A DNA stretch of 64,000 nt. Source: Mesoterricola silvestris (GTDB taxonomy: Bacteria; Acidobacteriota; Holophagae; Holophagales; Holophagaceae). The notes under the pieces were generated by a model that did not search any database, was not told the origin of the DNA, and saw only the letters and a program-made list of their open reading frames with translations. Each line of letters starts with the position of its first letter. Position 1 is the stretch's first letter. A program made the translations under genes and the position numbers. Of the stretch, positions 17,942-26,935 are shown one piece after another. Location of the stretch: contig NZ_AP027080.1 in assembly GCF_030295405.1 (NCBI RefSeq), forward strand, positions 2,232,001 through 2,296,000. Reading direction: 5' to 3'.

Positions 17942-19078
17942 ATGAAAATGCTGATCTTTCTCCTCTTCTTGGCCTGCCTGGGCCTTTCCGCGGGCGGTCC
18001 CGTGCTGGTCATGAGCTTCGACGGGCTGGGGTCCACCCAGTTCACCGCCGAAACCATGCCGAGGTTCTGGGCCCTGAGCCAGAAGGGCCAGCGGGGCGAG
18101 GGCTGCCCCCCCTTCCCGGCGACCACCTTCAACGGCCATGCCACCCTGGCCACGGGCTGCTGGCCGGAGCACCACGGCATCGTGGCCAACGGCTTCATCG
18201 ACCCGGTCCTGGGTCCCGTGGGCCATTCCGCCCGGGCCGAATACCTGCAGCGGGAGCCCCTGTGGGTGGCCGCCACCCGCAGCGGCGTGCGCACCGCGGT
18301 CTTCGGATGGCCCTGCGGCACCGGGCCCTGGGAGGGGGTGGCGCCCTGGCGCCTCCAGGTCTTCAAGGAGGGGGTGCCCGACGCCGCCGCCCTGGCCTTC
18401 AGCGCCCAGGCCCTCCAGGACGGGGCCCGGCTGGTCATGACCTACCTGTCCGGCACCGACGCCGAAGGCCACTACCATGGGCCCGCGAGCCCCGAGGTGC
18501 GGCAGAAGCTCAAGCGCATCGACGATGAGATCGCGCCCTGGGTGGAGCGCATGCTGGCGGCCCACCCGGGCCTGCGGGTCCTCCTCCTGGCCGACCACGG
18601 CATGGGGGCCATGGGCCGGCGGGTGGACATCCGGCCCCTGCTGGGCCAGCCCGCCACGGTGATCGCCCATGGGGGCAGCGCCTACGCCTACCTGAAGGCC
18701 CCCGTGTCCGGGGAGGCCATGCGGGCCCTGGCCGCCGCGGGCCTGAAGGCCTGGCGGCCCGGGGAGCTGCCCGCGGACTTCCACCTGGCCTCCAACCCGC
18801 GCATCGGGGATCTCATCGTGGAGGCCCCCGCGGGCACCTGGATCCCCTCCGCCACCTCGGTCCTGGCCGGGGAAAAGGAAAAGATCGGACGTGCGGGCGC
18901 CCATGGCTTCGACGCCGGGACGCCCCTCATGCACACCTGGCTGGTGGCCCTGGGTACCGGCAAGACGACCGCTCTACCGGCGATCCCCCTGTGGGACATC
19001 GCCCCCACCGTGGCTTCCTGGCTGGATATCCGCTGGGAAAAACAGCCGGACGGCAAGGTCGTGGAAGGCCTGCGCTAG
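17942..19078 (+). CDS. Secreted type I phosphodiesterase / nucleotide pyrophosphatase
   Basis: 378 residues with a signal peptide (about 1-18). Alkaline-phosphatase superfamily, PF01663. Metal site 1 Asp27 (SFDGLG), nucleophile Thr62 in FPATTFNGH, then GTDAEGHYHGP, ADHGM and GAHGFD supply the remaining Asp/His ligands of the two-zinc centre. It should cleave phosphodiesters or phosphoanhydrides in the periplasm. The stop overlaps the convergent phosphatase gene through a shared CTAG. Confidence 0.88.
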   Translation: MKMLIFLLFLACLGLSAGGPVLVMSFDGLGSTQFTAETMPRFWALSQKGQRGEGCPPFPATTFNGHATLATGCWPEHHGIVANGFIDPVLGPVGHSARAEYLQREPLWVAATRSGVRTAVFGWPCGTGPWEGVAPWRLQVFKEGVPDAAALAFSAQALQDGARLVMTYLSGTDAEGHYHGPASPEVRQKLKRIDDEIAPWVERMLAAHPGLRVLLLADHGMGAMGRRVDIRPLLGQPATVIAHGGSAYAYLKAPVSGEAMRALAAAGLKAWRPGELPADFHLASNPRIGDLIVEAPAGTWIPSATSVLAGEKEKIGRAGAHGFDAGTPLMHTWLVALGTGKTTALPAIPLWDIAPTVASWLDIRWEKQPDGKVVEGLR

Positions 19079-19566
19079 ATCCCACCCAGGTACGTTCGCA
19101 CGGCCTCGTCCGTGCGGGCCACGCGCATGCCGGCCTGGCGGCAGGTTTCCAGGGCCGCGGGCAGGGCCATGCCCCGGTCCAGCACCAGCCAGGGGCAGAT
19201 GGCTGCGGCCGCCCGGTTGCCCGTGGCGCAGTGCACGAGGACCCGGGAGCCGGCGGGCAGGCCTTGCAGGAGGGCGCGGATGGAGACGAAATCCGGGGCG
19301 GGGGGCGCCTCCGCCAGGGCATAGCGCATGTACACGGACCCCAGCTCCTGGATGCGCTCGTTCTCCAGGACCCCCTCGGGGCCCAGCTCGGCGTCGGTGC
19401 GGAAATCGATGACGTGGGTGATGTGGCGCTGCTTCACCAGCCGGTAGATCTCGGCGGTGGGCGCGCCGTTGAGGACGTAGAGGCCGGGGCGGGGTTCCAC
19501 CAGGACGGGGCGGGGGGCCTCGGGCGCCACCAGGGCCGGGGGAAGGAGGAGGGCGAGGGGGAGCAT
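19075..19566 (-). CDS. Secreted dual-specificity-type phosphatase
   Basis: 163 residues from the ATG at 19566 (AAGGA upstream), chosen because it gives a signal peptide (MLPLALLLPPALVA). The P-loop HCATGNRAA fits CX5R of cysteine-based phosphatases, and an upstream conserved Asp region is present (VIDFRTDAE). Closest to the beta-lactamase-hydrolase-like phosphatase/DSP group (PF04273-like). Probably periplasmic. Convergent with the phosphodiesterase gene, sharing four bases. Confidence 0.78.
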   Translation of the reverse strand: MLPLALLLPPALVAPEAPRPVLVEPRPGLYVLNGAPTAEIYRLVKQRHITHVIDFRTDAELGPEGVLENERIQELGSVYMRYALAEAPPAPDFVSIRALLQGLPAGSRVLVHCATGNRAAAAICPWLVLDRGMALPAALETCRQAGMRVARTDEAVRTYLGGI

Positions 19567-19765
19567 GGGTTCCTTCGGGAAGCCTGCGGGGGCTTGGTTT
19601 CTCAATCCATGTCGGTCCCGGACGCTGACCTCGGATTGGCTGCAGGGACGGAGCGGGCTGGAGGCCCGTTCCTGGTTTCCTTATCGGTCATTCAAGCCGG
19701 GGGTTGACGATAAATTCACCATAAACAAGGGGATTCCGGTCCCAAATTGAAGTCGCGGAGCGCCG

Positions 19766-22396
19766 GTGCCGAATCCAAGGGTGGCGCATGCGCATGCGGA
19801 GGGACGTTCGGCGATGGGGGGCCAGGGGGAAGCCAGGGCGGGGTGGCATCGAAGGTTCGCGAGCCTCCTGGCGGGGCTGGTGTGCGCTTGGGCGTTCGCT
19901 TCAGCGCCTCCTCCCCAGGATGTCCTGATCCTCTACTCCTTCAACCAGAACCTCCCGGCCCAGGGGCGGATCAGCGCGGGCCTGGGGAGGGCCATGGCGG
20001 CCCGGGGGCTGGCCTTCGGCACCTTCCACCCGGAGTACCTGGACATCAATCCGCCCCGCACCCCCGGCCAGCGCGGGCACCTGCGGGCGCTCCTGCTGGA
20101 CAAGTACGCGGGGATGAGATTCGGCCTGATCATCACGGTCTTCGACCCGGCCCGGGACTTCCTCGAGCACGAGGCCCGGGACCTCTCGCCCGGGACGCCG
20201 GTGGTGGCGCTCTTCGGCAAGGATGGCGCACAGGTGGAGGGCCGGACGACATTCCCGCTTCCCCTGCGCTTCGAGGTGAGGGGGACCTTCGAGCGGGCCC
20301 TGGCCCTGTTCCCCCGCACCCGCCGCGTGCTCTTCGTGTCGGGGAACGCGGAGACGAACCTGCGGGTGGAGGACCAGGCCCGCCGGGAGCTGGCACCCTG
20401 GGCGGACCGCATCGCCTTCGAGTTCACCAGTGGCCGGAGCGTCCCCTCGGTGCTGGAGGAGGCCCGGCATCTGGCCCCGGATACCCTCATCCTCTTTTCC
20501 ATCGTCACCTCGGATATCACCGGCCAGCGGTTCGTGCCCACGGATGTGGTGCGGGCCCTGGCGAAGGAGGCCAACGCCCCGGTGTTCAGCATCCTTTCCA
20601 GCTTCCTGGGCGAGGGGGTGGTGGGCGGCGAGATGGCGGATCCCGAGACCGCCGGAGCCCTCCTGGGCCAGGGGGTGGTGGAGGTCCAGCAGGGGCGGGC
20701 CTTTCCCCGGACGCTTCCCGGCGCCTACGTGCGGCCCATGTACGACTGGAACCAGCTGCAGCGCTGGCATTGCGACGTTTCCCTCCTGCCGGAGGATGCC
20801 ATCTTCATCAATCGGCCTCCGAGCCTGTGGGGGTTGTTCCGGCGCTACGTCATCGCCGCGGGGGCCGTCTTCGCCGCCCTGTGCGGCCTGATCCTGGCCC
20901 TGCTCCGGGTCAACCGGCGCCGGGCCCGCGCGGAGCTGGCCCTGGGCAAGAGTGAACGGCTCATGCGAGAGGCCCAGGAGGCGGCCCAGGTCGGCACCTA
21001 CGACTACGATCCCGCCACGGGCGAGGTGCGCACCAGTTCCACCTTCGCGCGCATCCTGGGCCTGGAGGAGGAGGGAGGGGCCGGCTTCGAGACCTGGGTG
21101 GAGCGGGTGGTGCCCAGCCACCGGGACGAAGTGGGGGCGGGCCTCCGGAACACCCTCGCCACCTGCGAACCCTTCGATCGGGAGTTTCCCATCCAGCGGC
21201 CGGACGGGGAACTCCGGTGGCTGCACTGCAGGGCCCGGGCCGAAGGGGGACCTGGCCGGCGCGCCACCCGCCTGCTGGGCACCCTCCTGGACATCACGGA
21301 GCACCGCCAGATGCAGGAGGAACTGGAGCACACCCAGCGCCTGGAGAGTCTGGGGAGCCTGGCCAGCGGCGTCGCCCACGACATGAACAATGTCCTGGCC
21401 TCCATCCAGGCGGTGGCCCAGACCCTCCTGTTCGTCCACGGCAAGGATGCCGCCCTGGCCGGGCCGCTGGGCACCATTGACCGCGCCAGCGACCGGGGCC
21501 GGGGCCTGGTGCAGGCCCTCACCAATTTCTCGCGCAAAGGGCTCCGGGAGGCCCGGGTCCTGGACCTGAACGAACTGGTGGGGGAGCAGACGGTGATGCT
21601 CCGGCGGACGCTCTTCCAGAAGGTGCAGGTGCTGGAGGACCTGGACCCCGCGCTCCCGCCGGTGAAGGGCGAATCCTCCACCCTGGGGAGCGCGATCCTG
21701 AACCTGTGCGTGAACGCCTGCGACGCCATGCCCGGGGGGGGGACCCTCACCCTGGTCACCCGGCGCGCGCCCGACGGGGGCGCCCAGCTGGAGGTGGTGG
21801 ATTCGGGCCAGGGCATGCCGCCCGACGTGGTGCGCCGGGCAATGGAGCCCTTCTTCACCACCAAGCCCTTCGGGAAGGGGACGGGGCTGGGCCTTGCCAT
21901 GGTCTTCAACACCGTGAAGGCCCACGGGGGAACCGTACAGATCAGCAGCCGTGTGGGCGCGGGCACCACCATCCTCATCCACCTACCCGCCGCCCCGGGG
22001 GAGGCCTCCGGGGCCGAGCCCGAGGCCGAGGTCGCCTGCAGGCCCCTGCGGATCCTCCTGGTGGACGACGATCCGCTCATCCGGGATTCCGTCCCCGGGA
22101 TGCTCACCCAGCTGGGCCACACCGTGGAGGTCTCCGGCGGCGGCGCCCAGGCCCTGGTGCGCTTCGCCGGGGGCCTGGAGGTGGACCTGGTCCTGCTGGA
22201 CCTCAACATGCCCGTCATGGGAGGCGCCGAGACCCTGGCCAACATCCGCGCCCTGCGCCCCACCCTCCCCGCGATCCTCGCCACCGGCTTCCTGGACGAG
22301 GCCACCGCCGCCGCCCTGGCCGGCCTGGAGCGCGTCTCGGTCCTCCCCAAGCCCTACACCATGTCCCAGTTCCAGGCCCTGGCCCGGGACCTCTGA
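19766..22396 (+). CDS. Hybrid histidine kinase with ABC-type substrate-binding sensor domain
   Basis: 876 residues from a GTG with CGGAG five bases upstream. Signal-anchor (about 28-48), then a periplasmic-binding-protein-like domain of the PF04392 kind (about 50-330), a membrane helix (about 357-377), a PAS domain (about 395-515), HisKA with His538 in GVAHDMNNVLAS, HATPase (NLCVNACDAMPGG, DSGQGM, GKGTGLGLAM) and a C-terminal receiver with Asp812 (LLDLNMP). It likely senses a small molecule in the periplasm. The receiver resembles the free-standing receiver protein at 38454-38804. Its 3' end faces a long inverted repeat. Confidence 0.92.
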   Translation: MPNPRVAHAHAEGRSAMGGQGEARAGWHRRFASLLAGLVCAWAFASAPPPQDVLILYSFNQNLPAQGRISAGLGRAMAARGLAFGTFHPEYLDINPPRTPGQRGHLRALLLDKYAGMRFGLIITVFDPARDFLEHEARDLSPGTPVVALFGKDGAQVEGRTTFPLPLRFEVRGTFERALALFPRTRRVLFVSGNAETNLRVEDQARRELAPWADRIAFEFTSGRSVPSVLEEARHLAPDTLILFSIVTSDITGQRFVPTDVVRALAKEANAPVFSILSSFLGEGVVGGEMADPETAGALLGQGVVEVQQGRAFPRTLPGAYVRPMYDWNQLQRWHCDVSLLPEDAIFINRPPSLWGLFRRYVIAAGAVFAALCGLILALLRVNRRRARAELALGKSERLMREAQEAAQVGTYDYDPATGEVRTSSTFARILGLEEEGGAGFETWVERVVPSHRDEVGAGLRNTLATCEPFDREFPIQRPDGELRWLHCRARAEGGPGRRATRLLGTLLDITEHRQMQEELEHTQRLESLGSLASGVAHDMNNVLASIQAVAQTLLFVHGKDAALAGPLGTIDRASDRGRGLVQALTNFSRKGLREARVLDLNELVGEQTVMLRRTLFQKVQVLEDLDPALPPVKGESSTLGSAILNLCVNACDAMPGGGTLTLVTRRAPDGGAQLEVVDSGQGMPPDVVRRAMEPFFTTKPFGKGTGLGLAMVFNTVKAHGGTVQISSRVGAGTTILIHLPAAPGEASGAEPEAEVACRPLRILLVDDDPLIRDSVPGMLTQLGHTVEVSGGGAQALVRFAGGLEVDLVLLDLNMPVMGGAETLANIRALRPTLPAILATGFLDEATAAALAGLERVSVLPKPYTMSQFQALARDL

Positions 22397-22904
22397 CGTC
22401 GCCCGGGTCCCAACCTTGCGCCAGGGATTCGCTGACGCAGGCAAGCTGCGTCAGCGCACGGCTCAGGGCACGGGGTTGGGGCGCAGTGTTGCCACGCTCC
22501 GGCTTCGATGGGCGTTGCACCCATCTGGGAAAGGGCAGGCTCTCCTGTGGGACCTATGCCCCAACGACGCGCTTCAAGTGTCCCGGAGTGGCGATTCGTT
22601 CGCGCCGACGCTGGTCACCTCAAGCGATCCCCGCAAGGACCCGGCACGGGTTCGTGCCGATTCCATGAGATTCCAAGCCCCGCACACCGATCAACGTCGG
22701 CGCCGACCCACCCCCATTCCGCAACACTCGAAGCGCGTCGCCGGAAAATAGGCCCATCCGGGCAGCCCCGTCCCCCAACCTTGCGCCATGCCCATCGAAG
22801 CCGGAGCGTGCCAACACGCCACCTCAACCCCGAGCCGTGAGCTTTTCGCTGACGCAGCTTGTCTGCGTCAGCGAATCCCTGACGCTGGTCCGGCACACGT
22901 GCGC
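22397..22904. repeat. Convergent intergenic region: two ~198-base inverted arms
   Basis: 508 bases without a gene. Left arm 22422-22620 and right arm 22684-22881 are imperfect reverse complements with a spacer of about 63 bases. Each arm starts with its own hairpin, CGCTGACGCAG/CTGCGTCAGCG (22430-22440 with 22446-22456; 22847-22857 with 22863-22873). The arms share GCTCCGGCTTCGATGGGC and GACGCGCTTC-AGTGT. It lies between the hybrid kinase and the M20 peptidase genes, which converge. Confidence 0.75.
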
Positions 22905-24011
22905 CTACGCGCTCAGCCTGAGGATTTCCACCATCATCGCGACCGCGCGTTCCATGTCCTCCACGTGGATGTGCTCGTCCGTGGAGTGCTCCTGCCGCGC
23001 CCCGATGCCCACTACGGCCATTTCGATGGCGTGGTTGTTGTAGATGGAGGCGTCGGTGAAGCCGCACATGAGGGCGGGCCTGGCTTCGATGTCCAGGCGG
23101 GCCAGGGCCTTGCGGGCCACGTCCACGGTCCAGGCGGTGGCGGGGTCGATGTGGGAGGCCCGGCAGAGGTTGTTCACGGCGATTTCGGCGGAGGCGCCGA
23201 AGGCTTCAACTTCCCGGCGGATGGTGGCCACCAGCTCGTCGGCGAGGGCCTGGCCCTTGGCGTGGTCCAGGCTGCGGCATTCGGCCAGGAAGGTGCAGAG
23301 GTCGGGCACGCCGTTGCGGATGAGGCCGCCCTGGATGACGCCCACGTTGGAGGTGGTCTCCGCGTCCAGGCGTCCCAGGCGCAGGGCGGCGATGGCGCGG
23401 GAGGCGGCCGCGATGGCGTTGACGCCCTTCTCGGGTTCCATGCCCGCGTGGGCGGACTTTCCGATGACCTTCACGTCGATGGCGAAGTAGGAGGGGCCGC
23501 CGGTGATGATGGTGTCCAGGGTGTCGTTGTCCAGGAGGAAGCCCCGGGTGGCCGTGAGGCGGCCGTAGTCCAGGTTCTTCACGCCCAGCAGGCCCACCTC
23601 CTCCTGGCGGCTGATGGCGATCTCCAGGGGCGGGTGCACCGGGGCCACCCGCAGGGTCTCCAGCAGTTCGGCGATGCCGGCCTTGTCGTCGGCGCCCAGG
23701 ATGGTGTCCCCCGACGACCGGATCACGCCGTCGCGCAGCACGGGGCGGATGCCCTTGCCGGGCTTGACCGTGTCGCCGTGGCAGGAGAGGAGGATGGGCT
23801 CGGCGGCGCTGCCCTTGGCGGGGACCTTGGCGATGAGGTTGCCGTAGGCGTCCAGGTCCGCGGTGGCGCCCAGGCCCCGCAGGACGGGCAGGAGCCAGGC
23901 CATGAACGCGGCCTCCTCGCCGGACTCGCTGTCGATCCGCACCATCTCCATGAACTGGGTGATCATGCGATCGGTGTCCATCGCTGTGCCGAAGCGGGTC
24001 GTGAGGGCCAT
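22905..24011 (-). CDS. M20 family metallopeptidase (PepT-like)
   Basis: 368 residues from the ATG at 24011, with GGAGG six bases upstream. Two-zinc M20 peptidase: SCHGDTVKPG (His and its flanking Asp), the bridging Asp in LGADDKAGIA, the Glu pair in SRQEEVGLLG, and a late His in HSTDEHIH. The lid domain carries KSAHAGMEPEKG. Closest to PepT-like tripeptidase/M20 'PepT2' proteins. Cytoplasmic aminopeptidase acting on small peptides. Divergent from the exported carbonic anhydrase gene. Confidence 0.88.
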   Translation of the reverse strand: MALTTRFGTAMDTDRMITQFMEMVRIDSESGEEAAFMAWLLPVLRGLGATADLDAYGNLIAKVPAKGSAAEPILLSCHGDTVKPGKGIRPVLRDGVIRSSGDTILGADDKAGIAELLETLRVAPVHPPLEIAISRQEEVGLLGVKNLDYGRLTATRGFLLDNDTLDTIITGGPSYFAIDVKVIGKSAHAGMEPEKGVNAIAAASRAIAALRLGRLDAETTSNVGVIQGGLIRNGVPDLCTFLAECRSLDHAKGQALADELVATIRREVEAFGASAEIAVNNLCRASHIDPATAWTVDVARKALARLDIEARPALMCGFTDASIYNNHAIEMAVVGIGARQEHSTDEHIHVEDMERAVAMMVEILRLSA

Positions 24012-24113
24012 GGGCCACCTCCAAGTGTCGGGTATGAAGGAAAGGGTACTCGGGAACCGGGTGCCTTTGGGGCGGCGATGGGCTAGATTGTTGGAATCGT
24101 CAAGGAGATGCCC

Positions 24114-24827
24114 ATGCTTCCCTCCCTTCTGGCCGCCAGCATCTACATCGCCATGCCCGCCCAGCACCCCCCCGCGGCGGAGACCCTGACCCCGGAGGCC
24201 GTCCTGGCCGAGCTGAAGGCCGGGAACCTCCGCTTCGTGGAAGGCCGGCGGACCCGGAGCCTGCGCAGCGCCGAGGATCCGCGGGTGCGCGAACTCCTGG
24301 CCGGGGGCCAGCATCCCCTCGCCGTGGTCGTCACCTGCTCCGACAGCCGCCTCGCGGACAATCTGATCTTCGACCAGGAACTGGGCCGGCTCTTCACCAT
24401 CCGGGAGGCCGGCAACAGCCCCGACACCCAGGGCATCGCCTCCGCGGAATACGCCGTGGAGCACCTGGGCTGCCCCCTGGTGGTGGTCATGGGCCACACC
24501 AGCTGCGGCGCCATCAAGGCCGTGGCCGAGGCCAACGGGGTTCCGCTCCCCGGCAACCTCTGGACCTTCCAGGCCTCCATGGCCGGGCTCCTGGAATCCA
24601 CCCCCCGGGGTTCGGAGGACGTGAAGACCCACCAGAAGCGCCTCGCGGCCGTGAACGCCCAGCGCCAGGCCAGGGCCATGGTGGCCAGGAGCGAGATCCT
24701 CCGGGAGAAGGTGGCCGAGGGGGGCGTGAAGGTGGTGGCGGCGATGTACGACCTGGCCTCGGGGACCGTGACGTGGCTACCCGATGCGCCGGAAGCCAAG
24801 GCCGCCAAGGGGCACAAATCCCATTAG
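24114..24827 (+). CDS. Exported beta-class carbonic anhydrase
   Basis: 237 residues from the ATG at 24114; AAGGAG lies six bases upstream, which rules out the ATG at 24108. Zinc and catalytic residues: Cys75, Asp77, Arg79 (TCSDSRL) and His128, Cys131 (GHTSCG). The first 22 residues (MLPSLLAASIYIAMPAQH) look like a short signal peptide, so the enzyme probably works in the periplasm, unlike the cytoplasmic form at 15415-16020. Confidence 0.88.
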   Translation: MLPSLLAASIYIAMPAQHPPAAETLTPEAVLAELKAGNLRFVEGRRTRSLRSAEDPRVRELLAGGQHPLAVVVTCSDSRLADNLIFDQELGRLFTIREAGNSPDTQGIASAEYAVEHLGCPLVVVMGHTSCGAIKAVAEANGVPLPGNLWTFQASMAGLLESTPRGSEDVKTHQKRLAAVNAQRQARAMVARSEILREKVAEGGVKVVAAMYDLASGTVTWLPDAPEAKAAKGHKSH

Positions 24828-24853
24828 GGATGGGTCTGTTCGGAATCCAGGGC

Positions 24854-25168
24854 CTAGTTCTGCGGCGGCGCCAGCTGCCGGGTCTGGGCGAGTTCGATGA
24901 GTTCCTTTATCCGCAGGGCGTCCTTCTTCCGGTGGCCGGCGCTGGTGAGGGGATCGGTGCCGCCCGTGGATTCGATGAGGATCTCCGACCAGAAGATACC
25001 CGTGTTGATGCGCACGCTGGCCACCCGCAGGAGGTGGATGGTCATTTCGTTGCGGGTGAACCACGAGCGCTTCCACCGGGTCACGGCGGTGTCCGTGATC
25101 TCGATGCAGGTGGGGAAGAGCCGGTTTCCCCGGGTCCAGCGGCTGGCCTTGAAGGTTTCGGTGCTCAT
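24854..25168 (-). CDS. Small PH-like domain protein
   Basis: 104 residues beginning MSTETFKASR. The order of strands (FPTCIEITDTAVTRWKRSW, then TIHLLRVASVRI, then a C-terminal helix ALRIKELIELAQ) resembles bacterial PH-domain proteins of the YdbT/DUF304 kind, though no firm family match is claimed. Its ATG overlaps the stop of tag by four bases (ATGA), so the two are translationally coupled. Confidence 0.55.
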   Translation of the reverse strand: MSTETFKASRWTRGNRLFPTCIEITDTAVTRWKRSWFTRNEMTIHLLRVASVRINTGIFWSEILIESTGGTDPLTSAGHRKKDALRIKELIELAQTRQLAPPQN

Positions 25169-25752
25169 GGGGCCATTATACGCCGCCAGCAGGTGTCCAC
25201 GTGGTCGTCCACCATGCCCACGGCCTGCATGAAGGCGTAGATGATGGTCGGGCCCACGAACTTGAAGCCGCGGCGCAGGAGATCCCGGGAGAGGGCCTGG
25301 GCCTCGGGGCTCACGGAAGGCACGTCGGCGAGGGTGCGGCGGCGCTCCACCCGGGGCCGGTCCCCCACGAAGGCCCAGAGGTAGGTGGCGAAGGAGCCGA
25401 ATTCCCGCTGGACCTCCAGGAAGGCCCGGGCATTGGCCACGGCCGCGGCCACCTTCAGGCGGTTTCGCACGATGCCGGGGTCTTGCATCTGGGCCTCCAG
25501 GCGTTCCGGGCCGTACGCCGCCACCGCCCGGGGATCGAAGCCGTCGTAGGCGAGGCGGTAGGCCTCGCGCTTGCGCAGGATCGTGGACCAGCTGAGGCCG
25601 GCCTGGGCCCCTTCGAGGATGAGCATCTCGAAGAGGTGCCGGTCGTCCCGGGAGGGCACGCCCCACTCCTCGTCGTGGTAGGCCGTGTAGGCCGGGTCGG
25701 CGCCGCACCAGCCGCAACGGGGGAGGGGGTCGGGCATCTGCTGCTGGGTCAT
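25165..25752 (-). CDS. tag: DNA-3-methyladenine glycosylase I
   Basis: 195 residues from MTQQQMPD with GAGG seven bases upstream. Removes 3-methyladenine from alkylated DNA. The Tag zinc snap is visible: Cys in RCGWCG and His in YHDEEWG near the N terminus, and His/Cys in DDHVDTCW near the C terminus. LILEGAQAGLSWSTILRKR and GFKFVGPTIIYAFMQAVG are family signatures. Length matches the usual 187-195. Followed by a coupled small gene. Confidence 0.95.
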   Translation of the reverse strand: MTQQQMPDPLPRCGWCGADPAYTAYHDEEWGVPSRDDRHLFEMLILEGAQAGLSWSTILRKREAYRLAYDGFDPRAVAAYGPERLEAQMQDPGIVRNRLKVAAAVANARAFLEVQREFGSFATYLWAFVGDRPRVERRRTLADVPSVSPEAQALSRDLLRRGFKFVGPTIIYAFMQAVGMVDDHVDTCWRRIMAP

Positions 25753-25875
25753 TGATATCCTCAATGATTTATCGGGTTGAATTGGGTGGTGCAACTTCTG
25801 GCTGGGCGGGGGCCAGCTTGGAATATACAATGGTTTCCACGCCGGGCTTCTCGGCCATTTCCAGGAGACGATACC

Positions 25876-26379
25876 TTGAAAATTTCCGGTCTATTCTGTG
25901 CAACGGCTCTCACCTTGGCCTGCGGTTCCTGGGCCTCCGCGGCGGAACCGGTCTTCGGGGTGCAGGGCGCCCTGGCCTTCCCGGTGAACGACCTCACCGA
26001 CGCCGCCAACCTGGGACTCCAGGTGGGCGGCCACGGCCGGTGGGACTTCGGGGGCGGCCACGGCCTCATGGGCCGCGCGGACATCACCATCTTCGGCTCC
26101 AAGGACGGGGTCAACACCACGAGCTACGGCCTGGGCGCCGACTACACCTGGCACCCCGACCGGAACCGCCGGGGCGTCTACCTCCTGGGCGGCGTCTCCC
26201 TGGTGAGCTACAGCCTCTCCGGCCACGGCCATTCCGATTCCAAGACCGCCCTCGGCCTGGACCTGGGCGTGGGCTACGACCTGGACCGCCACGTGGGCCT
26301 CCAGGCCCGGTACACCACCCACAACGTCGACAGCGTCACGCTCGCGGCCCTCAACCTCGGGGTGACTTACAGCTTCTAG
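25876..26379 (+). CDS. Small outer-membrane beta-barrel protein
   Basis: 167 residues from a TTG start with AGGAG eight bases upstream. Signal peptide about 1-22 (ending SWASA). The mature part is alternating beta strands with Gly/aromatic pattern (GHGRWDFGGGHGLMGRADI, GLGADYTWHP, VGLQARYTTHN) ending in YSF, a terminal Phe as for OmpW/OmpX-like or porin-like barrels. Eight strands are plausible for this size. Its 3' end abuts the repeat block at 26389. Confidence 0.7.
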   Translation: MKISGLFCATALTLACGSWASAAEPVFGVQGALAFPVNDLTDAANLGLQVGGHGRWDFGGGHGLMGRADITIFGSKDGVNTTSYGLGADYTWHPDRNRRGVYLLGGVSLVSYSLSGHGHSDSKTALGLDLGVGYDLDRHVGLQARYTTHNVDSVTLAALNLGVTYSF

Positions 26380-26388
26380 CCCCCTTAT

Positions 26389-26613
26389 ACGTTCGCCCCC
26401 GTTCGTTGCTGCGTGCTCCGCACGCAGCAACGGCAAGCTCACGCCTCGTTCCTGGGGCTGTGTTGTCACCCATTGGCCCCGACCCACCGGGGGGACTCGC
26501 TTCGCGTCGTTCGGGGAGAACGGTGAATCGCGCCGAAGATGATCTTGTTAGGCTGCGCTCGCTTGTTCCCGCGTTGCGAACCGATCGGGGCGAAGGTCCG
26601 GGACACGCACGAT
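26389..26613 (+). repeat. Hairpin repeat family, copy B
   Basis: About 225 bases. Starts ACGTTCGCCCC, then a stem CGTTGCTGCGTGC (26404-26416) with its complement at 26420-26432. The body shares the stretch GTCACCCATTGGCCCCGACC with copy A. It ends in a terminal-inverted-repeat-like end at 26587-26613 containing GGTCCGGGACACGCACGAT. Stem bases change in pairs against copies A and C (GCGTGC/GCACGC here, GCGGGC/GCCCGC there). Lies between convergent genes. Confidence 0.75.
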
Positions 26614-26633
26614 CCCGCAGCCCGGCCCCCAGG

Positions 26634-26886
26634 GGTGTCGGCAAACCCCTGGTGCCTTGAAACCGTGATGAAGGGGCTGTTGCAGGTTGAGGGGATCCCC
26701 GTTCATCCCATCCATCGGCGTTCATCCCTGTTTCCGCAGGGCTGACGCAGAGGTGGGTCGGAGCGAAAGTAACTCGATGTCCTTGACCCAAGGGTGGCGA
26801 CAACTCCCGGCGACGTTCAAACGGGGATAAACAGGATCCAGGGGAAAAGGCAGGATAAAGAACGTCAGGTCAAAGCTGGGGGCAGA
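26634..26886 (+). repeat. Intron-hosting repeat family, intact copy
   Basis: About 253 bases starting GGTGTCGGCAAAC. It matches 38813-38900 plus 40810-40969 almost throughout, including CCTTGAAACCGTGATGA, GCAGGTTGAGGGGATCCCCG and GATAAAGAACGTCAGGTCAA. The uninterrupted junction TTCATCC-CTGTTTCC at 26721-26735 shows where the intron sits in the other copy. With copy B it fills the convergent gap 26380-26935. Confidence 0.8.
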
Positions 26887-26935
26887 TGACCGAGTACAAC
26901 ATAACGATTCATGACCTTGGCTTTGCAGTCACACC

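Noticed and set aside
25175-25180. TATAAT on the minus strand seven bases before the small PH-like gene, suggesting a leaderless mRNA
   Set aside because: The gene overlaps tag by ATGA, so coupling explains its translation; no -35 at the right spacing.
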